Origin: Bacteroidales bacterium UBA5536
GTDB taxonomy: Bacteria > Bacteroidota > Bacteroidia > Bacteroidales > F082
Length of the DNA: 64,000 nucleotides
Assembly: GCA_002426795.1 (NCBI GenBank)
Contig: DINQ01000016.1
Coordinates: 265,477-329,476, forward strand
Reading direction: 5' to 3'
Below the pieces are notes generated by a model. It ran no database searches. It worked only from the letters and a program-made list of their open reading frames with translations, and was not told the origin of the DNA. Shown here in pieces: positions 39,839 to 49,401 of this stretch (position 1 is the stretch's first letter; each line of letters begins with the position of its first letter). The position numbers were made by a program, and so were the translations under genes.

Positions 39839-41515
39839 ATGCAAAACAAACCAAATTCTAACAGTAAAAGTAGGCGAATCAACTGGCTGCATGTTATTCG
39901 TTTCAAATCAACGATTTACAGTCGTGTTGTTATCATCATTGCAGCCATGTCGGTTGTTCTGTTTATTTCGTTTGGGGTTATTTTCAATTCGGTGCACGAG
40001 CAAAATCTAAACGAAATAATCATTCAAAACGGAAACAACGTGGGTAGCATCCTCGAGGGTGCCATGTATCATGCCATGCTCGAAAACAATGAGAGCGAGT
40101 TGTACAACCTAATTGATGTCATTAACACGCTTGATGGTATTGATGAGGTCAATCTGTACGACGGAGAGGACAACCTGGTTTACGCCTCTTACTTCAAAGA
40201 CAAACCCAGCCAGAGCGATCCTGACTGCAAATCGTGCCACGATGACCTGACACTGCTTTTTCCAAGATTGGAAAGGGCTTACCGCATCATCAAGCTGAAC
40301 AGTCCGTGCAATTATCAAACAGAAGGAAATCACCGGCAATTGCTGATCAGAACCCCCATTCTAAACGAAACTTCCTGTTCCACTGCCGAATGTCACGCGC
40401 ATGATCCCGAAGAGGAAATCTTGGGAGCATTGATCATCAAGATGCCCTTATCGAAACTGGATTCTGCTGTTGAGCGCTCAACCACCGATTTTTACGTAAT
40501 GGCTGTTGTTAGTACATTGTTGTTACTCGTTGTTTTGTTGATGCTTACCGGAAGAAAGATTAAAAGGCCACTCAATGCGCTGGTTGAGGCCAGCAAGGCA
40601 GTTGCCAACGGCAATATTTCCATGCGCGTAAAAGTGAATGACGGGCAGCTTGATGATATGCGCCTGGTTTCTGAAACTTTCAACAGCATGCTCGATAACC
40701 TGCAGGTTGCCACAACCGAACTCGAAAACTGGTCGCATCAGCTGGAGTATAAAGTGCAGAAAAAGACCGAAGAATTGCGCTCGGCGCAGAGCGAGTTGAT
40801 TCAACTTGAGCGGATTGCCTCACTTGGTAAACTTTCAGCCTCGGTTGCCCATGAACTTAATAATCCTTTATCAGGTATTTTAATTTATACCAAGCTCATT
40901 TACAAGCAGCTCGATCAAGTCGATTTGTATGCTGCCAAGAAAGATTCCATGTTGAAGCACCTGCGTTTGATCGAATCGGAGACAAAGCGCTGTGGTGATA
41001 TTGTAAGAGGACTGCTCGATTTCTCGCGAAAAGACCAGGGCACGATGGATGTGGTGCACCTGCACAAAATCCTCACCGAAACTTTTGAGTTAATGATGCA
41101 TCCGGTTAAAATGGCCGGAATCAGTTTTCTGACTGATTTTGGTGCCAGCAACGACCTTGTAAAATGCGGCCCGAACCAAATTAAACAAGCCTGCGTGGCT
41201 CTGATTATGAATGCTACGGAAGCAGTTTCGGAGCATGCGGAAATCATTTTCAGAACGAAAAATCCAGATACAGAAACCATCAGTATCGAAATCATTGACA
41301 ATGGTGTTGGTATTTCAGCCGAATCGCTGCCACATATTTTCGAACCGTTTTTTACTACCAAGCAGGGCGTAGCAGGCATCGGGCTGGGCTTGGCCATTGT
41401 GCATGGTATTGTGCAGCGTCACCATGGAAAAATTGAAGTGCAGTCTGAACCCGGAAAAGGAACCACCATGGCGATCAATTTACCTTTGTTTAACGAAACA
41501 ACCTCAGAAAAATGA
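39839..41515 (+). CDS. Sensor histidine kinase with haem-c-type motifs
   Basis: A 558-residue membrane kinase. Start at ATG 39839 (a TTG is one codon earlier). A first membrane helix (about residues 30-50) and a second (about 217-240) enclose a periplasmic domain with CKSCH (about 129-133, a CxxCH haem-c motif) and CSTAECH (about 180-186, a CX4CH motif). A HAMP domain, coiled-coil, DHp helix with His in SVAHELNNP (about 339) and an ATPase domain (N-box LIMNATEAV, DNGVGIS, GIGLGLAI) follow. This suggests a sensor with covalent haem that reads redox state or a gas in the periplasm. Its stop overlaps the regulator start by 4 bases. Confidence 0.93.
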   Translation: MQNKPNSNSKSRRINWLHVIRFKSTIYSRVVIIIAAMSVVLFISFGVIFNSVHEQNLNEIIIQNGNNVGSILEGAMYHAMLENNESELYNLIDVINTLDGIDEVNLYDGEDNLVYASYFKDKPSQSDPDCKSCHDDLTLLFPRLERAYRIIKLNSPCNYQTEGNHRQLLIRTPILNETSCSTAECHAHDPEEEILGALIIKMPLSKLDSAVERSTTDFYVMAVVSTLLLLVVLLMLTGRKIKRPLNALVEASKAVANGNISMRVKVNDGQLDDMRLVSETFNSMLDNLQVATTELENWSHQLEYKVQKKTEELRSAQSELIQLERIASLGKLSASVAHELNNPLSGILIYTKLIYKQLDQVDLYAAKKDSMLKHLRLIESETKRCGDIVRGLLDFSRKDQGTMDVVHLHKILTETFELMMHPVKMAGISFLTDFGASNDLVKCGPNQIKQACVALIMNATEAVSEHAEIIFRTKNPDTETISIEIIDNGVGISAESLPHIFEPFFTTKQGVAGIGLGLAIVHGIVQRHHGKIEVQSEPGKGTTMAINLPLFNETTSEK

Positions 41516-42849
41516 TAAGTAAAAATTCAATACTGATCGTCGATGACGAAGTTTCGGTAAGAGACTCCTTGTGCAATTGGTTTTTAGAGGATGGATTTGA
41601 GGTGGCTTGTGCGGAAGATGCTTCCAAGGCGCTCAACATGCTCGATACAGCAAATTACGATATCATTCTGGCCGATATAAAAATGCCAGGAATGGATGGT
41701 TTAGAGATGTTGCGCCGTATCAAAAAGATCAAGCCAGAGGCCATTGTCATTGTCATAACGGCTTTTGCTACTGTTGACACAGCGGTGCAGGCACTCAAAG
41801 ACGGTGCATTCGATTATGTGACGAAACCTTTCGATCCGGATGACCTGTCGCATCTGATTCGGAATGCGCTCAAGCAAATCAATCTCACCGAGGAAAATGA
41901 ACGCTTACGCACCCAGATGGTCGACCTGGTGCAGGTGGAAGATATTATTGGCCAAAGCGAAGCCATCAGAAGCCTGTTGTTTGAGGTAGAGCAGGTTTCG
42001 CAATCAAATGCATCGGTTATTATAACAGGTGAAAGTGGGACTGGTAAGGAATTGATAGCCAGGGCTATTCATGCAAATTCACCGCGCCGGTTTTTCCCTT
42101 TGGTGAGTGTGCATTGCGGAGCGCTTACCGAAAGTTTGCTAGAGAGTGAGTTGTTTGGGCACGAAAAAGGCGCTTTCACCGGCGCTGTTTATAACCGCAA
42201 AGGTCGTTTCGAAATGGCCGACAATGGCACCATCTTTCTGGATGAGATTGCCACGATTTCTTCAAAAATGCAAGTGGAACTGCTGCGTGTGCTCGAGTCA
42301 AAGAGCTTTGTTCGTGTGGGGGGTAACAAAACCATCACTTCCGATTTTCGGGTAATATGCGCCACCAACCGCGACCTGAAAAAGATGGTGCAGGAAGGCA
42401 GTTTTCGCGAAGATTTGTACTATCGCCTGAATGTGGTCAATATCAATGTGCCACCCTTACGTGAGCGAAAAGAGGATATTCCGCTGCTGGCCGACTTCTT
42501 TGTACAGAAATATTGTACCAGCATGAGCCGAAACCTGGTGAAGATTGATCAGTCTGCCATTAAACGTCTGATGGATTACGATTTTCCGGGAAACGTCCGC
42601 GAGCTGGAAAATATCATCGAACGGGCATTGGTAGTCGGAAACGGCAAGGAAATCAAGATGAAGGACCTGCCTTTGAGCAGGGAAGTGCCTGCTGATAAGA
42701 CAGAGAGTCTCGACGACCTCGAAAAGCAACACATCCGCAAAATTCTGGATAAATACAGCTGGAACATCTCAAGAGCGGCAAAGGCGCTGCAGGTTGACCG
42801 GGTGACACTGTACAATAAAATCAAGAAATTTGATCTCAGTCAGGGTTAA
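41512..42849 (+). CDS. NtrC-type sigma-54-dependent response regulator
   Basis: A 445-residue regulator. Receiver domain at 1-120 with phospho-acceptor Asp55 (ILADIKMPG) and the acidic pair DDE; AAA+ domain at about 145-380 with Walker A GESGTGKE, the sigma-54 contact loop GAFTGA and Walker B-like FLDEIA; C-terminal Fis-type helix-turn-helix (ISRAAKALQVDRVTLYNKIKKF). It is co-translated with the haem-c kinase. It is the natural candidate for binding the three 19-base repeats upstream of the redox operon and activating the -24/-12-like promoter at 35103. Confidence 0.96.
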   Translation: MISKNSILIVDDEVSVRDSLCNWFLEDGFEVACAEDASKALNMLDTANYDIILADIKMPGMDGLEMLRRIKKIKPEAIVIVITAFATVDTAVQALKDGAFDYVTKPFDPDDLSHLIRNALKQINLTEENERLRTQMVDLVQVEDIIGQSEAIRSLLFEVEQVSQSNASVIITGESGTGKELIARAIHANSPRRFFPLVSVHCGALTESLLESELFGHEKGAFTGAVYNRKGRFEMADNGTIFLDEIATISSKMQVELLRVLESKSFVRVGGNKTITSDFRVICATNRDLKKMVQEGSFREDLYYRLNVVNINVPPLRERKEDIPLLADFFVQKYCTSMSRNLVKIDQSAIKRLMDYDFPGNVRELENIIERALVVGNGKEIKMKDLPLSREVPADKTESLDDLEKQHIRKILDKYSWNISRAAKALQVDRVTLYNKIKKFDLSQG

Positions 42850-42885
42850 CGCCATTTTCAGTATGTCTGCCCCAAACTTTGACCC

Positions 42886-43416
42886 ATGGAGATCAAATCA
42901 ATCACACTCGTTTCATTTGGGATTTTTGAGAAATCCCTGCTCAAGACCATTGAGACGGATGTGAGCATGGCTTTCAGGCTACCGGTAAAGTTGGCAGAAG
43001 GCCGGACCGAACTGGGCCTTTTTTTCAACGGAGAACGACGGCAATACGATGCCAACCAGTTGCTTCAAATTGTCAATGAACACTATACGGCAGAGCAAGA
43101 GAAAACATGCGGACTTTTTACGGTTGATTTATTTATTCCAATTCTGACCTATATTTTCGGGCAGGCCTATCTGAATGGTCGCGCAGCCATTGCCTCAAAT
43201 TACCGACTCAATAACGAGCGATATGCCTTGCCGGTTTCAGCGGAACTGTTGGCGCAACGTTTTTCGAAGGAAGTGATTCACGAGTTGGGACATGCTTTCG
43301 GGCTTGTTCATTGTCACAACGCAAGTTGCGTGATGCGTTCGAGCACTTATGTCGAAGACATCGACCAGAAAAGCAGTCAATTCTGCAAAAACTGCCATTC
43401 CTTGTTGGAAAAATAG
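42886..43416 (+). CDS. Archaemetzincin-like zinc metalloprotease
   Basis: A 176-residue protein with the archaemetzincin signature HExxHxxxGxxHCx4CxM...CxxC: HELGHAFGLVHCHNASCVM (about residues 128-146) and CKNC (about 169-172). These give the catalytic zinc site (three His and Glu) and a second, structural zinc site of four Cys. It has no signal peptide and should be cytoplasmic. Substrates of bacterial archaemetzincins are unknown. It starts 36 bases after the response regulator, on the same strand, so it may be part of that transcription unit. Confidence 0.92.
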   Translation: MEIKSITLVSFGIFEKSLLKTIETDVSMAFRLPVKLAEGRTELGLFFNGERRQYDANQLLQIVNEHYTAEQEKTCGLFTVDLFIPILTYIFGQAYLNGRAAIASNYRLNNERYALPVSAELLAQRFSKEVIHELGHAFGLVHCHNASCVMRSSTYVEDIDQKSSQFCKNCHSLLEK

Positions 43417-43556
43417 GGATATGTGTTGTTCAGGCTTAGGTTTTATGAGTGGATCTTAGGTTTCTTGACGTAATTGGTTGAAGTAATGAGTATGATTAAG
43501 AGCAATATTATTTATGGTTAAGGACCTTAGATTCTTGCTTGCAAGAGGGCATGAAG

Positions 43557-43883
43557 CTAATTATTACAGATGTCGAATGTATATTCTGTCTTATTTTTTC
43601 TAATGACAATTTCAGTTGATCCCTTTTTTTTAGACAGATAGTAACCTTCGGCAATAAAATTCCAGAACTTATTGTCCTTGTCATCAATAACCATAATGTG
43701 TCTTCCATTTTCGTTTGATACTTCTAGTTTTTTAAGATAATGATCATTGTTATCTCTATATTTCTTAGTGATTTGGCCGCTTATTTCTTGATGTTTTAAA
43801 TAATCATTGCAATAATCGCCACAAGAAGAGGTGATTAGTATGATGAATAAAAAAACAAATAGTCTTTTCAGCACAATATTCAT
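43557..43883 (-). CDS. Small hypothetical lipoprotein
   Basis: A 108-residue lipoprotein with signal ending in LITSSC (lipobox Cys about residue 21) and four more Cys (CGDYCNDY and the final DICNN). A short basic/aromatic mature domain; family not recognised. The region 43.4-45.8 kb is AT-rich compared with its surroundings, which may mark recent acquisition. Confidence 0.7.
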   Translation of the reverse strand: MNIVLKRLFVFLFIILITSSCGDYCNDYLKHQEISGQITKKYRDNNDHYLKKLEVSNENGRHIMVIDDKDNKFWNFIAEGYYLSKKKGSTEIVIRKNKTEYTFDICNN

Positions 43884-44097
43884 AGTCTGTATTTCATTGA
43901 GTTTATAGGGCGAATTTTCAATCTATGACGTATAAATTTGTTTTTTGATCATGTTTCAGCCTTCATGCTCTTTTACCAAAATTAGGCAATTGTTATCAAT
44001 GAAATCATCATTTATTCATTACAAATTACCTGAGCCATTGGCTTTTCCGAACACTCCTAATTTCAAATCCATGCTTGCCTATGGCTCGCACAATCTG

Positions 44098-45570
44098 TTA
44101 TGTTTTAACCAGCTTCCCCTGCTGTACTATTTTTCTATTTAAAGTGATCCTATATAAATATATCCCAGACTTTAAATTCGCTAAATTCAAAACATGGTTT
44201 TGCGACTCAATTCGTGATTCGGTTCTGATTAGCTGTCCGAAGGCATTTAATATGTCGATACTGTAAGCTTGGCCTGAGTGAAGATTTTTGATGAAAAGTT
44301 GATCATTTACCGGATTAGGGAAAACCTGATAAAGCTTTTGCTGCAAGTTTGTTTCAGCATTGCCGACAACTATATTGCCACATTCGTGATCTCCTTTTTT
44401 AAAATAAATCAATTGATGGTTATAACCTGAAGCATATTGCAGATTACCCATATAATCACGGAAAATATTCTTAAACATGCCCAGACCGAAAGTCCAGGTG
44501 ATTTCTTCTTCTGTTGGAGGACCAAAAGTATCGTAATAGCCCCATACATTGTCAATTTCGCAATATTCCAATGCATTTTCAGCCTCAAAGCGGTAAGTCC
44601 AGCTTTTCAGCCCGCAATAATCGTCCATAAAAAACCTTTGGTAGTCGCCATTGAACTTTTCAAACGGGAGTTTTGCAAATAGTTGATTTTTTTGATAGAT
44701 TTTTTGAATCGTTCGGTTGATAACAAGGGAGGAGTCTTCGTAAAACAATGTTTCATCAATAGTATAAATAAGTGAATCGTTTGTCTCAAGCTTTTCGATG
44801 ATGTTGTGTTTTCTGTAAGCAGTATAGTTCTCATCAGGATAACCTGGATATGTGTTGAAGTGATGCTCCCTGTACTGAAACTCATCACCTTCTTCAAAAT
44901 CGTATATCATCCCTAGGGTGATATTAAAGATTCCGATGTTTTGTTTTTTTTGACCGATTAAAGTGATGGGTTTCAAAACTTCTGGAAACTCTTTAATTTG
45001 AAAAAATCTTGAAAGTCCAAGGGTTTTACCAATAATAATTTTCTGGCCATTTAATTCAGAATTGATGGGATTACCATCAGGATCAGTGTGATGAATTTTG
45101 AAAAAACGCGCGGAGTCAGAAAAGCTTAAAATCTGAATGGTGTCGGAGAATTCATAGGTTAAAGTGAACATTTGTGTGCTATCTTCATAAAATGTGTTTG
45201 TATCGCCATTAGGTGTAAAGTCAAACTGAAGTAATTCACCATTACCTGGATAAAACCGGTATTTGTATTGGTTGTCTAAATAAATTTTCGCACCTGCCCA
45301 CTCAGGAATATCTTGCTTAAAACAATTAGGTCCGACCCAAAAATCACAATCATAGCTTACAAAATTCAATCCGCCTATTTTGGAAAAGCTGTAATAAACA
45401 GAATCAGAACCAAGTGATGATGCCGCCGAATCAAACGAAAGACTATAAGTGCTGGTTTCTTCGGGAAATGTAGTAAAAAGCTTTTTCGATTTTGAATCAA
45501 ACAACTTGTAATCCTGGGCGAATACAGCCGTGCTGCAAAAGATTAGAAAAAATGTAATAAGACGTTTCAT
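44098..45570 (-). CDS. T9SS-sorted secreted protein of unknown function
   Basis: A 490-residue secreted protein. I start it at MKRLITFFLIFCSTAVFAQ; an in-frame ATG at 45762 is rejected because a TAnnTTTG box (minus, 45667-45674) lies between and the extension has no signal. The body is beta-rich with many Tyr/Phe/Asp and no recognised domain. The C-terminal ~75 residues (VFPNPVNDQLFIKNLHSG..., ending VQQGKLVKT) are a type IX secretion type A sorting domain, so it is exported to the cell surface. Its function is unknown. Confidence 0.82.
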   Translation of the reverse strand: MKRLITFFLIFCSTAVFAQDYKLFDSKSKKLFTTFPEETSTYSLSFDSAASSLGSDSVYYSFSKIGGLNFVSYDCDFWVGPNCFKQDIPEWAGAKIYLDNQYKYRFYPGNGELLQFDFTPNGDTNTFYEDSTQMFTLTYEFSDTIQILSFSDSARFFKIHHTDPDGNPINSELNGQKIIIGKTLGLSRFFQIKEFPEVLKPITLIGQKKQNIGIFNITLGMIYDFEEGDEFQYREHHFNTYPGYPDENYTAYRKHNIIEKLETNDSLIYTIDETLFYEDSSLVINRTIQKIYQKNQLFAKLPFEKFNGDYQRFFMDDYCGLKSWTYRFEAENALEYCEIDNVWGYYDTFGPPTEEEITWTFGLGMFKNIFRDYMGNLQYASGYNHQLIYFKKGDHECGNIVVGNAETNLQQKLYQVFPNPVNDQLFIKNLHSGQAYSIDILNAFGQLIRTESRIESQNHVLNLANLKSGIYLYRITLNRKIVQQGKLVKT

Positions 45571-45666
45571 CTTGATGGAGTTTATGTTTATGCACAGCTC
45601 TTGGCAACACGATGAATTGAATGAATTAGCTGCTTTGGTTAAGATAGGTTTTACTGAACTGCAATG

Positions 45667-45674
45667 CAAAGATA
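45667..45674 (-). promoter_or_regulatory. -7 box of the T9SS protein gene
   Basis: Minus strand TATCTTTG, exact TAnnTTTG, 97 bases upstream of the start at 45570. Confidence 0.5.
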
Positions 45675-46023
45675 AACCTATCATCAACTTGTTTAGCCGC
45701 CTAATTTGCCTACAAGCTTGAGCAGGAAATTGATGGAAGCGTGTTTTGTAAGTTTGATTCATCAGTTGCTTACTTACATATTACGCCTTAAAGGTAAGGA
45801 AATAGACCTTAATGGGAATGATCAATTACAAATTTTTCACTAAAGCATCGTCCCAAGGCTGCAGCTCGACAATATTGTTCATGCTATTGATCATGTATGT
45901 ATTCACTTTCATGAAATACGTGACACTAATCACATGACATCGGGGGCTGACAGACCAAAATTGCCTGTCGTTTCTGCTGTTCTTTCAGGATACTTTCTTA
46001 CATTTACAACCAAATTTTGACCC
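45675..46023. other. 349-base gap between divergent genes
   Basis: AT-rich divergent intergenic region. Apart from the minus-strand -7 box at its left edge I see no gene, repeat or hairpin here. Confidence 0.5.
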
Positions 46024-47019
46024 ATGAAGCATACGATACACCTTCTTATTTTGATGATTTTTACGCTCGCTGCGCATGCACAGGACACTTTTTCCATTGT
46101 TGCTGTCGACACCCTGACGGGCGAAGTGGGGAGTGCCGGCGCCAGTTGCCTCGACAACAGCGCCATTGCTGGCGGGGCGATCATCATCAGCGATGTGTTG
46201 CCAGGAAGGGGAGCCATTCACACCCAGTCGTACTGGCAGCCTACCAACCAAACAAACGCGCACAACCAAATGGAAGCAGGGCTTTCGCCCCAGGAAATCA
46301 TCGATTGGCTGGTGACCAACGACGTGCAGAACAATCCGGCCATCAGGCAATATGGCATCGTGGATTTCGACGCCGATGGGCATGCGCGTACGGCTGCTTT
46401 TACGGGCGCGAGCTGTTTCGACTGGAAAGGTCATATCACAGGTCCAAACTATAGTATACAGGGAAATATTTTGTTGTCGAATGCCATCATCGATTCGATG
46501 GAAGCGCGCTTTTTGCGTGAAGAAGGAACGCTGGCCGACAAACTCATGGCAGCATTGCAAGGTGCCAATGTGGTAGGCGCTGATACACGCTGCGCACCCG
46601 AAGGTGTTTCTTCGCTTTCTGCTTTTTTGCGCATGGCCCGGCCCGGGAACGACCCTGACAGTCTTTACCTCGACCTGAATGTGTCCGAGACGCCTTTTGG
46701 AGTTGAGCCGATTGATGAATTACAATTATTGTATGACGAATGGAAAATGCTCGTTTCGTTGCGCGAAAAACGCAATTCTCAGGTCTTAAAACTATACCCA
46801 AATCCTGCCGGAGAAATGGTACATTACCAGCTGACGACATCCGGAGCAAATATCGACTACATCCAGCTTGTTGACATGCAGGGACAAATGCTCAAAATGC
46901 AGCTTGTTCGGGCTTTTGAAGGGGTAATTGATCTCCGCGAAATTCCTGCCGGAATTTATCTGGTGCATCCGTTTGCTGCAGGACAGAAAATGGCACCAGC
47001 CTTACTTATCCGCCAATGA
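46024..47019 (+). CDS. DUF1028 protein with T9SS sorting domain
   Basis: A 331-residue secreted protein. After a signal peptide (to about AHAQ), residues 20-235 match DUF1028: DTFSIVAVDTLTGEVGSAGASC, RGAIHTQSYW, and HARTAAFTGASCFDWKGHITG with the conserved GxSC and His. DUF1028 proteins have an Ntn-hydrolase-like fold and are probably hydrolases of unknown substrate. The C-terminal ~80 residues (LKLYPNPAGEMVHY...) are a T9SS type A sorting domain. It sits 98 bases before porQ, a component of that same secretion system. Confidence 0.88.
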   Translation: MKHTIHLLILMIFTLAAHAQDTFSIVAVDTLTGEVGSAGASCLDNSAIAGGAIIISDVLPGRGAIHTQSYWQPTNQTNAHNQMEAGLSPQEIIDWLVTNDVQNNPAIRQYGIVDFDADGHARTAAFTGASCFDWKGHITGPNYSIQGNILLSNAIIDSMEARFLREEGTLADKLMAALQGANVVGADTRCAPEGVSSLSAFLRMARPGNDPDSLYLDLNVSETPFGVEPIDELQLLYDEWKMLVSLREKRNSQVLKLYPNPAGEMVHYQLTTSGANIDYIQLVDMQGQMLKMQLVRAFEGVIDLREIPAGIYLVHPFAAGQKMAPALLIRQ

Positions 47020-47117
47020 GTCTTCAAAAAGCATCAATTTCAATCCATTTCCCATACTAAAGCGACTTTTAAAGCGTTTATTCAACACGATTTAAGAACA
47101 ACGAAACGTAAAACTGC

Positions 47118-48167
47118 GTGAAAAGAATACTTCTACTGATTTCTCTGGGTCTGTTATGGATCGTCCCAAATTATGTGTCAGCACAAAACCAAAGTAACCG
47201 TACTTATGGCTTTCTCGATGCCACCAATTCAGCGCGTGTGGCTGCACTTGGCGGAACCCTGGTTCCGGTAAATGACGGTGACATTCAACTTGCACTGTTT
47301 AACCCATCGCTTATCAGTGCCGATATGCACAACAAGCTGGCGCTGTCCTATGTCGATTATTTTGTGGATATCAATTTTGCCACCATTCAATATGCCCGGA
47401 GCTTTGAAAAAACCGGAAATTTTGCTGCAGCTGTACAATACCATAACTACGGCAGCTTCGACTATGCAGATGAGGCCGGCGAACGTACCGGCACTTTTAC
47501 GGCAGCCGACTATGCTTTTATTTTAGGTTGGGGCAGGCAGCTCGACTCAAACTTCAGCATCGGAGCCAATGCCAAATTCGTTGCTTCACAATACGAATCC
47601 TATCACGCCATTGCGATGGCAGTTGATGTGGCCGGAAGCTATCAGACTAACACAGGCTGGTTGATTTCGCTTACGGCACGCAATATTGGAACTGAGTTGA
47701 AATCACTCATCCCTGATAATAAATCAGATTTGCCTTTTAGTATGCAGCTGGGTGTTTCCAAGCGTCTTGATCATGTGCCCTTCCGTTTTATGGTGGTTTA
47801 CGACCAATTGCAAAAATGGGATCTTACCTACGAAGACCCGCTCGACCTCGAAGGAAATATCGACCCGATTACAGGAGTGCGAAACGACAAAAAAGGACTT
47901 GAGAAATTTTCGGACCAACTGATGCGGCACCTGATTGTTGGTGGGGAGTTTTATATTGGTAAAAACCTGGTGCTACGCGGAAGCTATAATTACAAACGCC
48001 GTCAGGAAATGAAAATTCCTGATAAACTCGGTATGGTAGGCTTTTCGTGGGGGGTAGGCATTCGAATTTCGAGGTTCCAAATTAACTATTCCAGGTCGAC
48101 TTACCATGTTGTGGGATCACCGAACTACCTGAGTATTTCCACCAACCTAAGTGATTTCTCCCGTTAG
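47118..48167 (+). CDS. porQ: Type IX secretion system protein PorQ
   Basis: A 349-residue outer-membrane barrel protein of the PorQ type. It begins with a GTG start and a signal peptide (to about VSAQ). Recognisable family stretches include YGFLDATNSARVAALGG, LALFNPSLIS, FATIQYARSFEKTGNFAAAVQYHNYG and the end VVGSPNYLSISTNLSDF. In Porphyromonas gingivalis PorQ anchors the PorZ/PorU attachment complex that processes T9SS cargo at the outer membrane. Three T9SS cargo proteins in this window make its presence coherent. Confidence 0.92.
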   Translation: MKRILLLISLGLLWIVPNYVSAQNQSNRTYGFLDATNSARVAALGGTLVPVNDGDIQLALFNPSLISADMHNKLALSYVDYFVDINFATIQYARSFEKTGNFAAAVQYHNYGSFDYADEAGERTGTFTAADYAFILGWGRQLDSNFSIGANAKFVASQYESYHAIAMAVDVAGSYQTNTGWLISLTARNIGTELKSLIPDNKSDLPFSMQLGVSKRLDHVPFRFMVVYDQLQKWDLTYEDPLDLEGNIDPITGVRNDKKGLEKFSDQLMRHLIVGGEFYIGKNLVLRGSYNYKRRQEMKIPDKLGMVGFSWGVGIRISRFQINYSRSTYHVVGSPNYLSISTNLSDFSR

Positions 48168-48245
48168 ATTCAGGTTGATTAAAGATACTTTTTGTCGTAA
48201 TTGATTTCTTGCACGCAAATATAACTGTGTTTGCTGCACAGATCG

Positions 48246-48253
48246 TACCTTTG
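48246..48253 (+). promoter_or_regulatory. -7 box of recF, deciding its start
   Basis: TACCTTTG (TAnnTTTG) lies 18 bases before the ATG at 48272 and inside a longer reading from 48209, which argues for the shorter start. Confidence 0.55.
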
Positions 48254-48271
48254 CCTACAAACTGCCACTGG

Positions 48272-49387
48272 ATGTATCTGCAAAAGCTCACGCTCAACAA
48301 TTTCAAAAATTATGAAACGGCCGAGATGCTGTTTTCCGAAAAAATCAATTGTTTTATTGGAGCCAATGGCGCCGGCAAAACCAATGTGCTTGATGCAGTG
48401 TACTACCTCTCGTTTTGCAAGAGCTACTTCAACGCGGCAGATCAACAGAACATCAACCACAACAAGCAGTTTTTCAGTATTCACGGACTGTATCAACGAA
48501 TAGGAAAAACACCTGACCTCGTAGGTTGTGTGCAGAAACGTGCCGCCAAAAAATCGTTCAAGGTCAATAAAAAGGAGGTGGATCGGCTGGCAGACCATAT
48601 CGGGATGATCCCGCTTGTCATGATTTCGCCTTATGACCGCGATCTGATCAACGACGGGAGCGAGTTACGCCGCCGTTTCATTGATGGCGTGATCGCGCAA
48701 TTTGATCCCGTTTACCTCGATGCGCTCCTCACCTACAACAAGGCTTTGCAGCAGCGCAACGCCTTGTTGAAGCAATTTGCTGAACAACAGCGGTTTGAAT
48801 CGGAGTTGTTGCAACTATGGGATGCCCAAATGGCGGTGCCTGCTACAGTGATTCATGAAAAGCGGAAAGAGTTCCTGTCGCAGTTTAAACCCATTTTCCA
48901 GAAATACTATGAAACAGTTTCGGGCGGTAACGAAACGGTTGAAATCCAGTATGAATCAGCCCTGTACGAAGAACAGATGGAAAAGCTACTGACAAAAAGT
49001 CTGCCACGTGACCGGGCAACACGCTATACAAATGTTGGTATACACAAAGATGACCTCAATTTTCTGATTGATGGCTACCCACTCAAGAAATTTGGCTCAC
49101 AAGGTCAGCAAAAGTCATTTGTGATTGCTGTAAGGCTGGCGCAATTTGATTTTACTTTCGACCGCCTGGGATACAAACCGATTTTGTTGCTCGACGATAT
49201 CTTCGACAAACTCGACGACCAACGGGTGGCTAAGTTAGTTCAATTGGTTGGAAATGATCGGTTTGGGCAGGTTTTTATCACCGATACTCAGCGGCAGCGG
49301 ATCGAGCTGCTTTTTGAAGGCAGCCAGATTGACCATAAAATATTTGAAGTTAAAGCAGGTACTGTGGACCAATTGGCAAGCGAATAA
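48272..49387 (+). CDS. recF: DNA replication and repair protein RecF
   Basis: A 371-residue RecF. Start MYLQKLTLNNFKNYE; Walker A is FIGANGAGKTNVLDA (about residues 29-43), the family signature region KKFGSQGQQKS follows, and the Walker B-like stretch ILLLDDIFDKLD is near residue 310. RecF is an SMC-like ATPase that binds gapped DNA and loads RecA with RecO and RecR. It is followed 14 bases later by a DUF721 gene, a common partner in Bacteroidota. Confidence 0.96.
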   Translation: MYLQKLTLNNFKNYETAEMLFSEKINCFIGANGAGKTNVLDAVYYLSFCKSYFNAADQQNINHNKQFFSIHGLYQRIGKTPDLVGCVQKRAAKKSFKVNKKEVDRLADHIGMIPLVMISPYDRDLINDGSELRRRFIDGVIAQFDPVYLDALLTYNKALQQRNALLKQFAEQQRFESELLQLWDAQMAVPATVIHEKRKEFLSQFKPIFQKYYETVSGGNETVEIQYESALYEEQMEKLLTKSLPRDRATRYTNVGIHKDDLNFLIDGYPLKKFGSQGQQKSFVIAVRLAQFDFTFDRLGYKPILLLDDIFDKLDDQRVAKLVQLVGNDRFGQVFITDTQRQRIELLFEGSQIDHKIFEVKAGTVDQLASE

Positions 49388-49401
49388 TATATCTTTGTCT
49401 T

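Noticed and set aside
45571..45762. Longer N-terminus for the T9SS protein at 44098
   Set aside because: A strong minus-strand TAnnTTTG box lies inside it, and starting at 45570 gives a perfect signal peptide.
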